Part shown: positions 11,938-21,024 of the stretch, piece after piece
How the letters are laid out: each line of letters opens with the position of its first letter
Position numbering within the stretch: the first letter of the stretch is position 1
Source of the DNA: Sphingomonadales bacterium Ga0077531
Lineage (GTDB): Bacteria > Pseudomonadota > Alphaproteobacteria > Sphingomonadales > Sphingomonadaceae
Assembly: GCA_001464915.1 (NCBI GenBank)
Contig: LNED01000033.1
Span: forward strand, 124,001 to 188,000
Length of the DNA stretch: 64,000 nucleotides
Reading direction: 5' to 3'
Translations under genes and position numbers: made by a program
Notes under the pieces: model-generated
Databases searched by the model: none
What the model was told of the DNA's origin: nothing
Seen by the model: only the letters and a program-made list of their open reading frames with translations

Positions 11938-12765
11938 ATGGAACTACGGCCAATGGCACCGCGCTGCGGGGTCGAAATTGCGGGCGTATCGCTTTCCACA
12001 TGCAGCGATGCCGACGTGGCAGCGATCAAGACGGCGATTTACGAACACGGGGTGGCGGTGTTTCGCGATCAGGCCTTTGCGCCGGAAGATCACATTGCTT
12101 TTGCCAAACGCTGGGGCGGGATCGATCTCAACAACTACTTCCCATTGAACCCGCGCTGGCCGGAAATCGCGCTGGTCAGCAAGGCGCCGGACCAGACCAC
12201 AAATATCGGCGGGGCGTGGCATACTGATCATTCCTATGATCAGATCCCCGCGATGGGATCGATTCTGGTTGCTCGGGTGCTGCCGCCCGCCGGGGGCGAC
12301 ACCCTATTCGCGCACATGGGTGCGGCCTATGACGATCTGCCCGATGACGTGAAGTCCGAGATCGAGGGCCTCAGCGCGTTCCACACGGCTGACCATGTCT
12401 ACAAGGCCGACGGCCTCTACGCCCAGACCGATCAGGGCAAAGCGCTGCGCGGTCAGGACCTGCGCACGGGTGCGGTGCATCCGGTGGTGATCCGCCATCC
12501 GGTGACCGGGCGGCGGTTGCTCTATGTCAATGGCGGTTTCACCATCCACTTCGTCGGCCAGACCCGTGAGGAGAGTTTACCGCTGCTCACCAAGCTGCTC
12601 GAGTCAGCGGTGGGCGATGACAACCAGTGCCGGGTGCAGTGGCAGCCTGGCACGGTTGCCATCTGGGATAATCGCACCAGTTGGCACAATGCGCTCAACG
12701 ACTACCACGGTCACGCGCGCGAAATGCACCGGATTACGCTCAGCGGCGAGGCGCTGGCGGCTTAG
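11938..12765 (+). CDS. TauD/TfdA family Fe(II)/2-oxoglutarate dioxygenase
   Basis: A 275-residue dioxygenase. The metal triad is His95-x-Asp97 (in WHTDHSY) and the distal His250 in SWHNALNDY. The 2-oxoglutarate-binding Arg lies in HAREMHR. These features match the taurine/2,4-D dioxygenase family, but no sulfonate or herbicide genes are adjacent, so the substrate is unknown. The ATG follows GGGGAGAGGATCG. The stop codon shares TTAG with the stop of the convergent protease gene. Confidence 0.85.
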   Translation: MELRPMAPRCGVEIAGVSLSTCSDADVAAIKTAIYEHGVAVFRDQAFAPEDHIAFAKRWGGIDLNNYFPLNPRWPEIALVSKAPDQTTNIGGAWHTDHSYDQIPAMGSILVARVLPPAGGDTLFAHMGAAYDDLPDDVKSEIEGLSAFHTADHVYKADGLYAQTDQGKALRGQDLRTGAVHPVVIRHPVTGRRLLYVNGGFTIHFVGQTREESLPLLTKLLESAVGDDNQCRVQWQPGTVAIWDNRTSWHNALNDYHGHAREMHRITLSGEALAA

Positions 12766-14336
12766 GGCGCGCGCCCTGGCGCCTTCTCTGAGCAGCTATA
12801 GACCAGCCGTTCGTTGGGGCGATCAGGCAGCTTGGCGATGAGCGCCGATTGCTGTTCGCCCAGCGTGCGCGCCGCATCGCTCACCCCGCACGACGGCGGC
12901 GTGTAGGCATCGCGCAGCGCGCGGGCCTCGGCCAGCGCCTCCTGCCCTAACAAATAGCGGTCGGTGCGCAACGTGCGGGTATCGGGATCGTAGTAATTCA
13001 CCGCCACCGCTGCATCTTCGCGCGCCGCAAACACCCGCGCCCATTCGCCGCCGGTGCCGAGGCCATATTGCGTCCGGCCATTGACGCAGCCATCAGCCGA
13101 CCAATCAAACGCAACGTCATCGGTGCGCGCCGCGGTCACCCGGCTGCGTTCGGGCACCAGCGTGCAGATCAAATCGCCTTCGGCCGCGAGTGAGGGGTTG
13201 GTGCTCCCCGGTGCCTCGCCGCCTTCTACCTTGGCCACGGCGGCCTCGACGCGGTCTTCGATCTCGCTGAGGCCAGGGCGAGTGATCCACAGCAACACCG
13301 CCGCAATGCCCGCCGCTCCGGCGAGGCCCGCGGCGATTCCAGCGTGTTTGCGCCGGTCGGGAATGCCGCGCCACATCGCCGCGGCGTAACCTCCGCCGAC
13401 GGCGCCCAGCAGCGCAATCAGTGCCAGCGCCATCGCGTTTTCGCGCGCGGCGATCACCTCCATCTGCGCAGTGAGCCGCGCTTTTTCGCGCACTTCACGC
13501 ATCGTTTCGGCCCGCTGCGCCAAGCGGTCGCGCGCCTGCGATTGTTCGGCCTCAAGCCGCTGGCGTTCCTCGGCATTCAGCTCGTCGATCGAGCGGCAGG
13601 GGAGCGCATTGGTGACCGGCTCCACCCCGTTATCCCGCAGAAAAGGCACCAATTCGCGCAAGGATACCGCGAAGTAGAACTCGGCGTCCCCGCTTTCCGA
13701 ATCCGCGCTGAAAGAGTTGACCCCGATCACCCGCCCGCACGGATCGAGCAGCGGCCCCCCCGAATTGCCGCGCGCGATCGGCGCGGTGTGAAGGATCGAG
13801 TCGAATTGCCGCGAAGGCCGCTCCCCCGACAGAAACCCGCGCGACTTCACCGGCGGCTGCGCGCGGAAGATGTCATCGATGCTAAGCCCCTGAGCCAGAT
13901 CGACATTCATCGGATAACCGACCGCCGAAACCTCACCCAGATTGGCGCTGACCCCGCCAGCCAGTGCCAGTGGAGGGAGTCGCAATCCGCCACTTGCGAT
14001 CTCCAGCAGCGCCAGATCGTTGCGCGGGCTGACGGCGATCACGCGGGCAAAAGCACCGCCCGCGCCTTCGGACGGCACGATCCCAATGCGCAGCGTATCA
14101 TCCTGTAAAGCCTCAGTTACCACGTGTGCATTGGTGACGATCCGGGTCGCGCTGACGGCGAAGCCGCTGCCGTGAGAGACGGGCGCAGGTTCGCCGCCGT
14201 CCTCGCCAATGATCACCACCCGCACCACGCCGCGCGCCGCCGCATCGACATCGCCGGGATCGGCGGCAGCGGGTGCGGCGAGCCCAGAGGCAAGAAAGGT
14301 CAACAGCAGGGCGAGGATCAGGCGAAGGCGGGTCAT
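12762..14336 (-). CDS. Membrane-anchored trypsin-like serine protease
   Basis: A 524-residue protein. It has a signal peptide (residues 1-25) and a trypsin-like domain with His71 (TNAHVV), Asp107 (NDLALLEI) and Ser192 (GNSGGPL). A charged coiled-coil stretch follows at about 253-300. Two hydrophobic segments (about 301-321 and 332-351) come next, then a C-terminal domain of about 170 residues without a PDZ signature. The layout differs from DegP/HtrA, which carry PDZ domains. If the first hydrophobic run is a signal peptide, both the protease and the C-terminal domain would face the periplasm. The natural substrate is unknown. Confidence 0.75.
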   Translation of the reverse strand: MTRLRLILALLLTFLASGLAAPAAADPGDVDAAARGVVRVVIIGEDGGEPAPVSHGSGFAVSATRIVTNAHVVTEALQDDTLRIGIVPSEGAGGAFARVIAVSPRNDLALLEIASGGLRLPPLALAGGVSANLGEVSAVGYPMNVDLAQGLSIDDIFRAQPPVKSRGFLSGERPSRQFDSILHTAPIARGNSGGPLLDPCGRVIGVNSFSADSESGDAEFYFAVSLRELVPFLRDNGVEPVTNALPCRSIDELNAEERQRLEAEQSQARDRLAQRAETMREVREKARLTAQMEVIAARENAMALALIALLGAVGGGYAAAMWRGIPDRRKHAGIAAGLAGAAGIAAVLLWITRPGLSEIEDRVEAAVAKVEGGEAPGSTNPSLAAEGDLICTLVPERSRVTAARTDDVAFDWSADGCVNGRTQYGLGTGGEWARVFAAREDAAVAVNYYDPDTRTLRTDRYLLGQEALAEARALRDAYTPPSCGVSDAARTLGEQQSALIAKLPDRPNERLVYSCSEKAPGRAP

Positions 14337-14420
14337 GGCGCGGCTTATAGCTGGAATTTCGCGGCGCGCGACATTGAACGCAATGTCCGGGGGTGCAGGC
14401 CGCCTTGCACTATGGCAGAG

Positions 14421-14436
14421 TGTTTCACGTGAAACA
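14421..14436. promoter_or_regulatory. parS centromere site (perfect consensus)
   Basis: TGTTTCACGTGAAACA, a perfect 16-base palindrome identical to the widely conserved ParB-binding parS consensus. It overlaps the probable GTG start codon of ada (14429), encoding FHVKH in that frame. The parAB genes are not in the window. Such sites normally cluster near the chromosomal origin. Confidence 0.85.
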
Positions 14437-15463
14437 TTTAGCGAACATCACCGATGAGGAGCGCTGGCAGATTGCGCTCGCCAAAGACCGCCGGTTTGAC
14501 GGCGCGTTTGTGACGGGGGTGCATTCGACCGGGATCTATTGTCGCCCCTCCTGCCCGGCGCGAGCGCCATTGCGCAAGAATGTGCGGTTTTACGCCACGC
14601 CCGCGGATGCTGTGGCGGCGGGTCTAAGGCCCTGTAAACGCTGCTCTCCTGATACGCAAAGCGCCGAGGAGGCCTGCGTGTTGGCCGCGATTGCCGCGAT
14701 CCGCGCTGAGGGTGCAATGACGCTCGATGCATTGGCCGATCTCACCGGCTACACCCCCACGCACTTCCAACGCCTGTTCAAACGCACGGTCGGATTATCG
14801 CCCGCCGCCTTTGCCAAGGCGCTGCGTGAGGAGCGGGTGCGGGAGGCTTTGAGTGCAGGGCTAAACGTGACCGAGGCGCTGTCTAGCGCGGGCTACGGGG
14901 GGGCTAAACAATTCTACGCAGAGACGAAAGGCAGGCTGGGCATGGCCCCTGTTGACTGGAGCAAAGGCGGCGCGGGCCGCGTGGTGCATTGGGCGGTGTT
15001 GGAGACTTCGCTGGGGCCAATGCTGGTGGCGGCGACCGAGAAGGGCGTGTGCTGTCTGGCGTTCGCAGAGGGCGAGGCGGAATTGCGCGCGCGCTTTCCG
15101 AGGGCCGAGTTGGTCGCAGCGGGCGAGGATTTCCGCGCGTTGTTTGCGAGAGTTGTGGAGGCGGTCGAACAGCCGGGGCCGGGCAGCGCCGCCATCCCGC
15201 TCGACGTGAAAGGCACCGCGTTCCAACAGCGGGTGTGGGAAGAACTGCGCCGCATCCCGCACGGCGAGACACGGTCGTATGGGGAGCTTGCCGCGGCGCT
15301 CGGCAACCCCAAGGCGAGCCGCGCGGTCGGCGGGGCGAATGGGGCGAACCATGTCGCGGTGCTGATCCCGTGTCACCGTGTGATCGCAGCGGATGGGACG
15401 TTGGGGGGCTATGCTTATGGGCTGGCAATCAAGGCGGAGTTGTTGCGGCGGGAGGGGGTTTGA
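14429..15463 (+). CDS. ada: Ada: DNA methylphosphotriester/O6-methylguanine repair protein and regulator
   Basis: A 344-residue protein with three parts. An N-terminal zinc domain accepts methyl from phosphotriesters, a central AraC-type HTH region starts near residue 85, and a C-terminal O6-methylguanine methyltransferase carries Cys315 in PCHRV. With the GTG start at 14429 the zinc cysteines fall at 38, 42, 69 and 72, the same numbers as in E. coli Ada, which strongly favours this start. An upstream in-frame GTG at 14393 would add 12 residues. There is no clear ribosome-binding site, and the start lies inside the parS palindrome. Confidence 0.88.
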   Translation: MKHLANITDEERWQIALAKDRRFDGAFVTGVHSTGIYCRPSCPARAPLRKNVRFYATPADAVAAGLRPCKRCSPDTQSAEEACVLAAIAAIRAEGAMTLDALADLTGYTPTHFQRLFKRTVGLSPAAFAKALREERVREALSAGLNVTEALSSAGYGGAKQFYAETKGRLGMAPVDWSKGGAGRVVHWAVLETSLGPMLVAATEKGVCCLAFAEGEAELRARFPRAELVAAGEDFRALFARVVEAVEQPGPGSAAIPLDVKGTAFQQRVWEELRRIPHGETRSYGELAAALGNPKASRAVGGANGANHVAVLIPCHRVIAADGTLGGYAYGLAIKAELLRREGV

Positions 15464-15503
15464 GGCACTTGCGCCTGATAAAGTAATCACATAGCATTGA
15501 TTA

Positions 15504-15917
15504 GTGACGCTTTTGAACCGCCTCCGACCGTATTTCTTCCTCATCGCTTTGGCGCTTGGCCTAGCGTTGATTGAGGTATTGCGCCCGCTCGATTCGATGG
15601 ATGGGTGGCTCTTAATCTTATACGGCGTCTGGATCAGCGAGTTGGATCGACAGATCAACCCGCGCGCAACGGCACCGGATGTTGGCCCACTTCTGCCGTG
15701 GGACGACATGCGCGCCGGTGAAAGGCTGGAGTACTTTCTCTTCGCTATGTCGGCGACGGCTCTTGGTGTTCTTGTCGTGACAATTTCGGCGCTTTCGTAT
15801 GGCGGCCTTATGGAGAACTGGGCGGTGCTGCTTGCGGGGCTCGTGATGATCACCGCCGGGTTGAGCGCAGGCTACAGGAATTGGACCCACCGCTATGGCC
15901 CGATTGAAAGCAAGTGA
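15504..15917 (+). CDS. Unknown small membrane protein
   Basis: A 137-residue protein, not recognised. Hydrophobic segments are visible at about residues 10-25, 35-45, 78-97 and 105-122, separated by a polar stretch rich in Asp/Pro/Arg, so it is probably an inner-membrane protein. The start is GTG with a weak ribosome-binding site. The sequence looks less GC-rich than its neighbours. It directly abuts the next gene, suggesting co-transcription. Confidence 0.55.
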   Translation: MTLLNRLRPYFFLIALALGLALIEVLRPLDSMDGWLLILYGVWISELDRQINPRATAPDVGPLLPWDDMRAGERLEYFLFAMSATALGVLVVTISALSYGGLMENWAVLLAGLVMITAGLSAGYRNWTHRYGPIESK

Positions 15918-16487
15918 ATGATCGAATCCGCGCCCGAGCCGCTGCCTGCACAGGAACTGGTCATCGAGCAGAAGCTGCTTGATTGCGGACTGAAGGCCGG
16001 AGGCCTTACGGTAAGATACGAGGATTACCTCGATGGAATAGAGGTCGTGATCACGCCGGTGGCGGGTGCAACGCCCGATCACTTCGACTGCATCCGGGGA
16101 TCTATCTACCCTGAGTTTGTGAGGTTCGAGGACTATGCGATGTATGAGCAATACATGGCATATGAGGCAGATCTGGTTCGTCCGCAGGTGCTCGCCGAAG
16201 TCGAAGCCGCGCTGAAAGAGCGGGATCTTTGGGACGGGTTCCCTGACCGAGCAGCTTTCGCTTCAATGGGAGATTATGTCCGTGCGTTGGAAAAGCACGC
16301 GGGCATTGCGCCGGGATCCACCCTCCGGGTGGAGGGTGACCGCTTGATCTTTGATCCACCGCGTGTTGACGAGGGTTATGCTGTTGCTGCCACGCAATAC
16401 TCTGTAATCTTGATGGTCATGGTCTACGCCGCCGCAAAGGAGCGGCTGAATCTCGGCTTCATCGGCAACGACAAGTTTCGCGAGTAA
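15918..16487 (+). CDS. Unknown cytosolic protein paired with the membrane protein upstream
   Basis: A 189-residue protein, not recognised. It begins immediately after the stop of the preceding membrane-protein gene. It is acidic (many Glu/Asp), with a mainly helical middle (QVLAEVEAALKERD) and a hydrophobic stretch near the C-terminus (YSVILMVMVYAAA) that could be a membrane helix or a buried strand. The tight pairing suggests a joint function. No domain family can be named. Confidence 0.55.
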   Translation: MIESAPEPLPAQELVIEQKLLDCGLKAGGLTVRYEDYLDGIEVVITPVAGATPDHFDCIRGSIYPEFVRFEDYAMYEQYMAYEADLVRPQVLAEVEAALKERDLWDGFPDRAAFASMGDYVRALEKHAGIAPGSTLRVEGDRLIFDPPRVDEGYAVAATQYSVILMVMVYAAAKERLNLGFIGNDKFRE

Positions 16488-16490
16488 GGC

Positions 16491-16521
16491 AGCGGGACCC
16501 CGGATCAAGTCCGGGGTGACG
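16491..16521. repeat. Intergenic hairpin repeat, family 1
   Basis: The element starts AGCGGGACCCCGG, has spacer ATCAAGT and ends CCGGGGTGACG. The CCCCGG/CCGGGG arms form a hairpin with a 7-base loop. It is identical to the copy at 27508-27538 except for one base in the 3' tail. It occupies nearly all of the gap between two convergent genes, so it may act as a two-way terminator. Confidence 0.75.
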
Positions 16522-16541
16522 TGGTGGTGAGGGTTGCCCCC

Positions 16542-17189
16542 TCAATCCAGCTTCGGCGGCATTCCCGGCTCGCACTTCGCCATGGCGCGTTGATAAGCAG
16601 GCCGCTCGCCGATGCGCTTCAGGTAGGCTTGCAGGTTCGGCATCCCGTCAATCGCCATCCCACTCATCGCCCGCGACGTGGTCAGCTGGAAGCCCATCAT
16701 GATATCCGCCGTGGTCAGCTGCGAGCCGCCGAAATATTCCGTCTCACCCAGCCGCTTTTCGACGATGGCCCAGCCTTTCGCCACGCGGTCTGCCACAAAC
16801 GCAGGCAGTTCCTTCGCGCCCATGAACTGCGCGACCAGCGCCATCATGCCATTGGTCATGAAGGTCGCATTGGCCCAGTGGAGGTAGAACAGGTGGTCGG
16901 CAAAATCGGGATGATCCGCGCCCGGCACCAACGCCGTATCGGGCGCGTATTTGGCGATGATGTAGTCCATGATCGCGCCGCTTTCGCCCAGCACCAGACT
17001 TTGTCCGTCTTTGGCATCGGTAATCACCGGGGCGATGCCCATCGGGTGCAGCGCCTTGTATTCGTCGGGCGCGAGGCGGTTGTCGGTGCGGCGGGTGTAG
17101 AGCTTGCATTCGTAATCCAGCCCCAACTCCTCAGCCAGCCAGACGATGCGTTCGGATTGCGACAGGCGCAGGTGGTGGATGGTCAGCAT
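16542..17189 (-). CDS. Glutathione S-transferase family protein
   Basis: A 215-residue GST. The thioredoxin-like N-terminal domain has SQSERIVWLAEELGLDYE and the GSH-binding ESGAIMDYI segment. The helical C-terminal domain carries LTTADIMMGF, the capping-box region. GGGAG lies just upstream of the ATG; the frame stays open upstream into the photolyase gene in another reading frame. It is probably co-transcribed after the photolyase gene (11-base gap). The electrophile substrate is unknown. Confidence 0.85.
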   Translation of the reverse strand: MLTIHHLRLSQSERIVWLAEELGLDYECKLYTRRTDNRLAPDEYKALHPMGIAPVITDAKDGQSLVLGESGAIMDYIIAKYAPDTALVPGADHPDFADHLFYLHWANATFMTNGMMALVAQFMGAKELPAFVADRVAKGWAIVEKRLGETEYFGGSQLTTADIMMGFQLTTSRAMSGMAIDGMPNLQAYLKRIGERPAYQRAMAKCEPGMPPKLD

Positions 17190-17200
17190 GGTTGGCTCCC

Positions 17201-18766
17201 TCAAGTTTCGTTTCGCGCCCAGCCTTCGCGGGCTGGCTCCAGCGAGTCGAGGAATTTTTCCGCGCTGGCGAGATATTCGCCCTGCTTGGCCTCGCCCATC
17301 CGGTCCCACGTTGCAAAAATCCGCCCGATGCGGTGATTGCTTTCCAGCCGCGCGCGGTTGCGGTCCATGAAGTGCCAGTACAGCGGGTTGAACGGGCAGG
17401 CATTCGGCCCGGTCTTCTCGCTGACCTTGTAGCGGCACCCTTTGCAGTAATCCGACATCTTGTTGATGTAATTGCCCGACGCCGCATAGGGCTTGGTCGC
17501 CAGCCTGCCGCCATCGGCATAGAGCACCATGCCGGACACATTGGGCAGCTCGACCCAATCAAAGGCGTCGGCATAGACCGCGAGATACCAGTCCTGCACC
17601 GCCTTCGGATCGATCCCGGCGATCAGGCAAAAATTGCCGAGCACCATCAGCCGCTGGATATGGTGCGCGTGGGCATCTTCGCGGGTGGTGCGGATGCAGT
17701 CTGACAGGCAGCGCATTTCCGTCTTGCCGGTCCAGAAAAATTCGGGGAGCGGGCGGTGGGCGTTTAGCTCGTTCGCATCGGCCAGCCCCGGCATGGTGTA
17801 CCAGTAGAACCCGCGCACATATTCGCGCCAGCCGATAATCTGGCGGATGAAGCCTTCGACCGAATTCAGCGGTGCGCGGCCTTCGCGGTACGCCTGCTCG
17901 GCGGCCTCGCACAATTCGAGCGGATCGAGCAGCCCGATATTAAGGCTGGTCGAGAGCATCGAGTGATACAGATCGTCCTTCCCGTGCACCATCGCGTCTT
18001 GGTACGGGCCGTAAAGGGTGAGGCGCTGGGCGAAGAACGCCTCGGCGGCCTTGAGCGCATCGGCGCGGGTGACGGGCCAGCCGAAGGGTTCGAGGTCACC
18101 GAAGTGATCGGGGAAGCGTTCGGCGACCAGTGCGATGACCTTCCGCGTGATCGCATCCGGCGCGAATTTCGGGGCGGGGGGCGCTTTCATATCACCCTTC
18201 GGCGGTTCGCGGTTGTCGGCGTCGAGGTTCCACTGATCGCCTTCCGGTTTTCCGTCGGGACGCATCAGCAGCCCGGTCTTGCGACGCATCTCGCGGTAGA
18301 AATATTCCATCGTCAGGTGCTTGCGACCGTCGGCAAAGGCGCGGAAATCGGCGTGGGCGGCGATGAAGCGGGTGTCGGGCCGGATGGTGACCGGGCAGGG
18401 CAGTCGACCCTCCCATTCCTCGATGGCTTGGCTCACGCGCCACTCGCTGGCTTCGGTGATGCGTACTTCGCTGGCGGCATGGCGTTCGCAGGCGCGAACG
18501 ACTTCGCCAGTGAAGCTGCCGGTGTTGGCGGGGTCATCAAGGCGGACGTAATCGACCTGCCAGCCTTCTGCGCGCAGCTCTTCGGCGAAGTGCCGCATTG
18601 CCGCGAAGATCAGCACGATCTTCTGCTTGTGATGCTTCACATAGGTCGCCTCGTCACACACCTCCATCATCAGGATGGTGGCTTGGCCGGGGGCAAGACC
18701 GTCGAGGCTGGAGAGGTTGCTGGAAAGCTGGTCGCCGAGGATCGGCACGAGGATCGGTTGGGTCAT
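17201..18766 (-). CDS. Iron-sulfur photolyase (FeS-BCP / PhrB-type (6-4) photolyase)
   Basis: A 521-residue cryptochrome/photolyase-related flavoprotein expected to repair UV photoproducts in light. The N-terminal Rossmann-like domain begins ILVPILGDQLS. The C-terminal FAD domain has four Cys at the spacing of [4Fe-4S] ligands in Agrobacterium PhrB: one in LSDCIRTT (about 357), then C441-x2-C444-x12-C457 in the YCKGC...NACPFN segment. It is followed closely by a GST gene. Assignment to (6-4) repair rather than signalling is inference from the family. Confidence 0.85.
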   Translation of the reverse strand: MTQPILVPILGDQLSSNLSSLDGLAPGQATILMMEVCDEATYVKHHKQKIVLIFAAMRHFAEELRAEGWQVDYVRLDDPANTGSFTGEVVRACERHAASEVRITEASEWRVSQAIEEWEGRLPCPVTIRPDTRFIAAHADFRAFADGRKHLTMEYFYREMRRKTGLLMRPDGKPEGDQWNLDADNREPPKGDMKAPPAPKFAPDAITRKVIALVAERFPDHFGDLEPFGWPVTRADALKAAEAFFAQRLTLYGPYQDAMVHGKDDLYHSMLSTSLNIGLLDPLELCEAAEQAYREGRAPLNSVEGFIRQIIGWREYVRGFYWYTMPGLADANELNAHRPLPEFFWTGKTEMRCLSDCIRTTREDAHAHHIQRLMVLGNFCLIAGIDPKAVQDWYLAVYADAFDWVELPNVSGMVLYADGGRLATKPYAASGNYINKMSDYCKGCRYKVSEKTGPNACPFNPLYWHFMDRNRARLESNHRIGRIFATWDRMGEAKQGEYLASAEKFLDSLEPAREGWARNET

Positions 18767-18800
18767 GCGGGGGGTAATGATCGGCTATGGGTTTGGTGCC

Positions 18801-20969
18801 TCAGACAAACGAATAGGGATCAATATCCACGCCGACGCGCACCCCCGGCGCGAATTGCACCCCTGCGATCCAGTCGCGCAGCACAGCCTGAAGATTGGCG
18901 CTGCGCTTGGCGTTGACCAGAAAGCGGTAGCGATACCGCCCGCGCAATAATGCCAGCGGGGCAGGCGCGGGCCCGAGGATTTGCACATCGTCCAGCCGGG
19001 GCCGCGCATCGCCGAGCCTGACCGCCGCCTGCCGCGCTTCCTTTTCATCTTCGGACGACAGGATGATCGCCGCCCAGCGCCCGAATGGCGGTGCGCCGGC
19101 ATCGCGACGCGCTTCGGTTTCGGCAGCGTAGAACCCGTCGCGGTCACCATCCGCCAGCGCGGCGATCACCGGAGCATCGGGATGACGGGTCTGGATCAGC
19201 ACTTCGCCCGGCTTGGCCCCGCGCCCTGCGCGCCCTGCGACCTGCGCGACCTGTGAATAGGTGCGCTCCGCCGCGCGCAAATCGCCGCCTTCGAGGCCCA
19301 AGTCAGCATCGACCACGCCCACCAGCGTCAGTTCGGGGAAGTGAAAGCCCTTGGTCACCAACTGCGTGCCGATGATAATGTCGATCGCACGGCCTTCTGC
19401 CATGGCGATGAACTCGGCGGCGCGGTCGGGTGTGTTGAGCGTGTCCGACGTTGCCACCACCACGCGGGCGGTGGGGAACAGGTCGGCGACTTCGGCGGCG
19501 ATCCGCTCCACGCCCGGCCCGCAGGCGACGAGGCAATCGCTTTCGCCGCATTCAGGGCACTTGTCCGGCACCCGCGTTTCAAACCCGCAATGGTGGCAGG
19601 CGAGGCGCGCGGACAGGCGGTGCTCAACCAGCCACGCGCTACACGATGGGCATTTGAACCGGTGCCCGCAATTGCGGCACAAGGTCAGCGGGGCATAGCC
19701 GCGGCGGTTGAGGAACAGCAGCGATTGCTCGCCCTTCTCCAACCGGTCACGCAGGCCATCGATCAATGGCCCGGCCAGCCAACGTCCGCTGCCGGGCTTT
19801 TCTTCGGTGAGGTTGATAAGCTGCACAGTGGGCAAGCTCGCCCCGCCAAACCGGCTGGGCAGTTCGAGTTTCTCGTACACCCCGATGTCTGCCATGTGCA
19901 GGCTTTCCAGCGCCGGCGTGGCGCTGGCGAGGATCACCGGCACGCCTTCAAACCTCGCGCGCATCACCGAAACATCGCGGGCGTTATACCGCACCCCGTC
20001 GTCCTGCTTGAAGCTGATTTCGTGCGCTTCATCGACCACGATCAGCCCGAGATTGGCGTAGGGCAGGAACAGCGCCGAGCGCGCGCCGACCACGACCTGC
20101 GCTGATCCATCGGCAATCGCCCGCCACGCGCGGCGGCGTTCGGTGGAGCGGAGCGAGGAATGCCACAGCACCGGTGCCGCCCCAAAGCGGGCGGCAAAGC
20201 GGCTGAGGAAATTTTCGGTCAGCGCAATTTCGGGGAGCAGCACCAGCACCTGCCGCCCCATCCGGATCGCTTCTGCCACGGGTTCGAAATAGGTTTCGGT
20301 CTTGCCCGATCCGGTAACCCCATCGAGCAAGAAGGGGGCAAAGGCGCGGGCCGTGACGGCGGCGGTCAGCTTGGCGGCGACTTCTGCCTGAATTGGGGAG
20401 AGGTCGGGTTGATCGAAGTCGGGATCGGCAGGCGGATAGGGGCGGTCGATGGCGACGGTGACGGGTTCGAGCAACCCTGCGCCCGCCATCCCGCGCAGCA
20501 CGCCTTCGGAAACACCCGCGATAGCCGCGAGTTCGCGCATCGTGCCTTGTTCGCCTGCGAGTTTCTCCAGCGCAGTCTTGCGCTGCGCCGTCAGCCGCCC
20601 AGCAGCCTCCGCGCCCGTCAGCCGGTATTCGGTCATCGTCGCCGGGCCGCCTAGCGCCCCGCCGCTCGCCAATGCCATCCGCGCCGCGCTGGCGAGCGGG
20701 GCGCAGTAATAATCCGCCGTCCATTCGATCAACCGCCGCAGCGGCGCGGGCAGGGGGGGCACGGGCAGCACCTCAAGGATCGGCCGCAACCGCTCAAATG
20801 CGAGTTCGTCGCCCGGCAAGCGGCCTTCGTCCCACACGATCCCGGTCACCTTGCGCGGGCCAAGCGGCGCGATCACCACACTGCCCGCAGGCGCGCTGAT
20901 CCCATCGGGCAGCCGGTAATCGAGCGGGCCGAGCGCGGCGTTCAGAACTAATAGGCGGACACGGTTCAT
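18801..20969 (-). CDS. priA: Primosomal replication restart helicase PriA
   Basis: A 722-residue DNA helicase that reloads the replisome at stalled forks. Walker A is GVTGSGKTE, Walker B/DEAH is VVDEAHE, and the paired zinc-binding Cys cluster (CRNCGHRFKCPSC ... CHHC ... CPECGESD) is present. The start MNRVRLLVLN gives a family-typical length; the frame is open for about 50 more codons upstream but without the PriA N-terminus. It is divergent from the DUF4197 gene, with 55 bases between starts. Confidence 0.95.
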   Translation of the reverse strand: MNRVRLLVLNAALGPLDYRLPDGISAPAGSVVIAPLGPRKVTGIVWDEGRLPGDELAFERLRPILEVLPVPPLPAPLRRLIEWTADYYCAPLASAARMALASGGALGGPATMTEYRLTGAEAAGRLTAQRKTALEKLAGEQGTMRELAAIAGVSEGVLRGMAGAGLLEPVTVAIDRPYPPADPDFDQPDLSPIQAEVAAKLTAAVTARAFAPFLLDGVTGSGKTETYFEPVAEAIRMGRQVLVLLPEIALTENFLSRFAARFGAAPVLWHSSLRSTERRRAWRAIADGSAQVVVGARSALFLPYANLGLIVVDEAHEISFKQDDGVRYNARDVSVMRARFEGVPVILASATPALESLHMADIGVYEKLELPSRFGGASLPTVQLINLTEEKPGSGRWLAGPLIDGLRDRLEKGEQSLLFLNRRGYAPLTLCRNCGHRFKCPSCSAWLVEHRLSARLACHHCGFETRVPDKCPECGESDCLVACGPGVERIAAEVADLFPTARVVVATSDTLNTPDRAAEFIAMAEGRAIDIIIGTQLVTKGFHFPELTLVGVVDADLGLEGGDLRAAERTYSQVAQVAGRAGRGAKPGEVLIQTRHPDAPVIAALADGDRDGFYAAETEARRDAGAPPFGRWAAIILSSEDEKEARQAAVRLGDARPRLDDVQILGPAPAPLALLRGRYRYRFLVNAKRSANLQAVLRDWIAGVQFAPGVRVGVDIDPYSFV

Positions 20970-21024
20970 CTTGCCGCCATATGGGCACTGGCAAAGGACA
21001 AGGGCAAGCAGGGAGACCCAAGAA

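Noticed and set aside
14393..14428. Ada starting at the GTG at 14393
   Set aside because: The GTG at 14429 places the zinc cysteines at 38, 42, 69 and 72 exactly as in E. coli Ada; the longer form has no likeness upstream.
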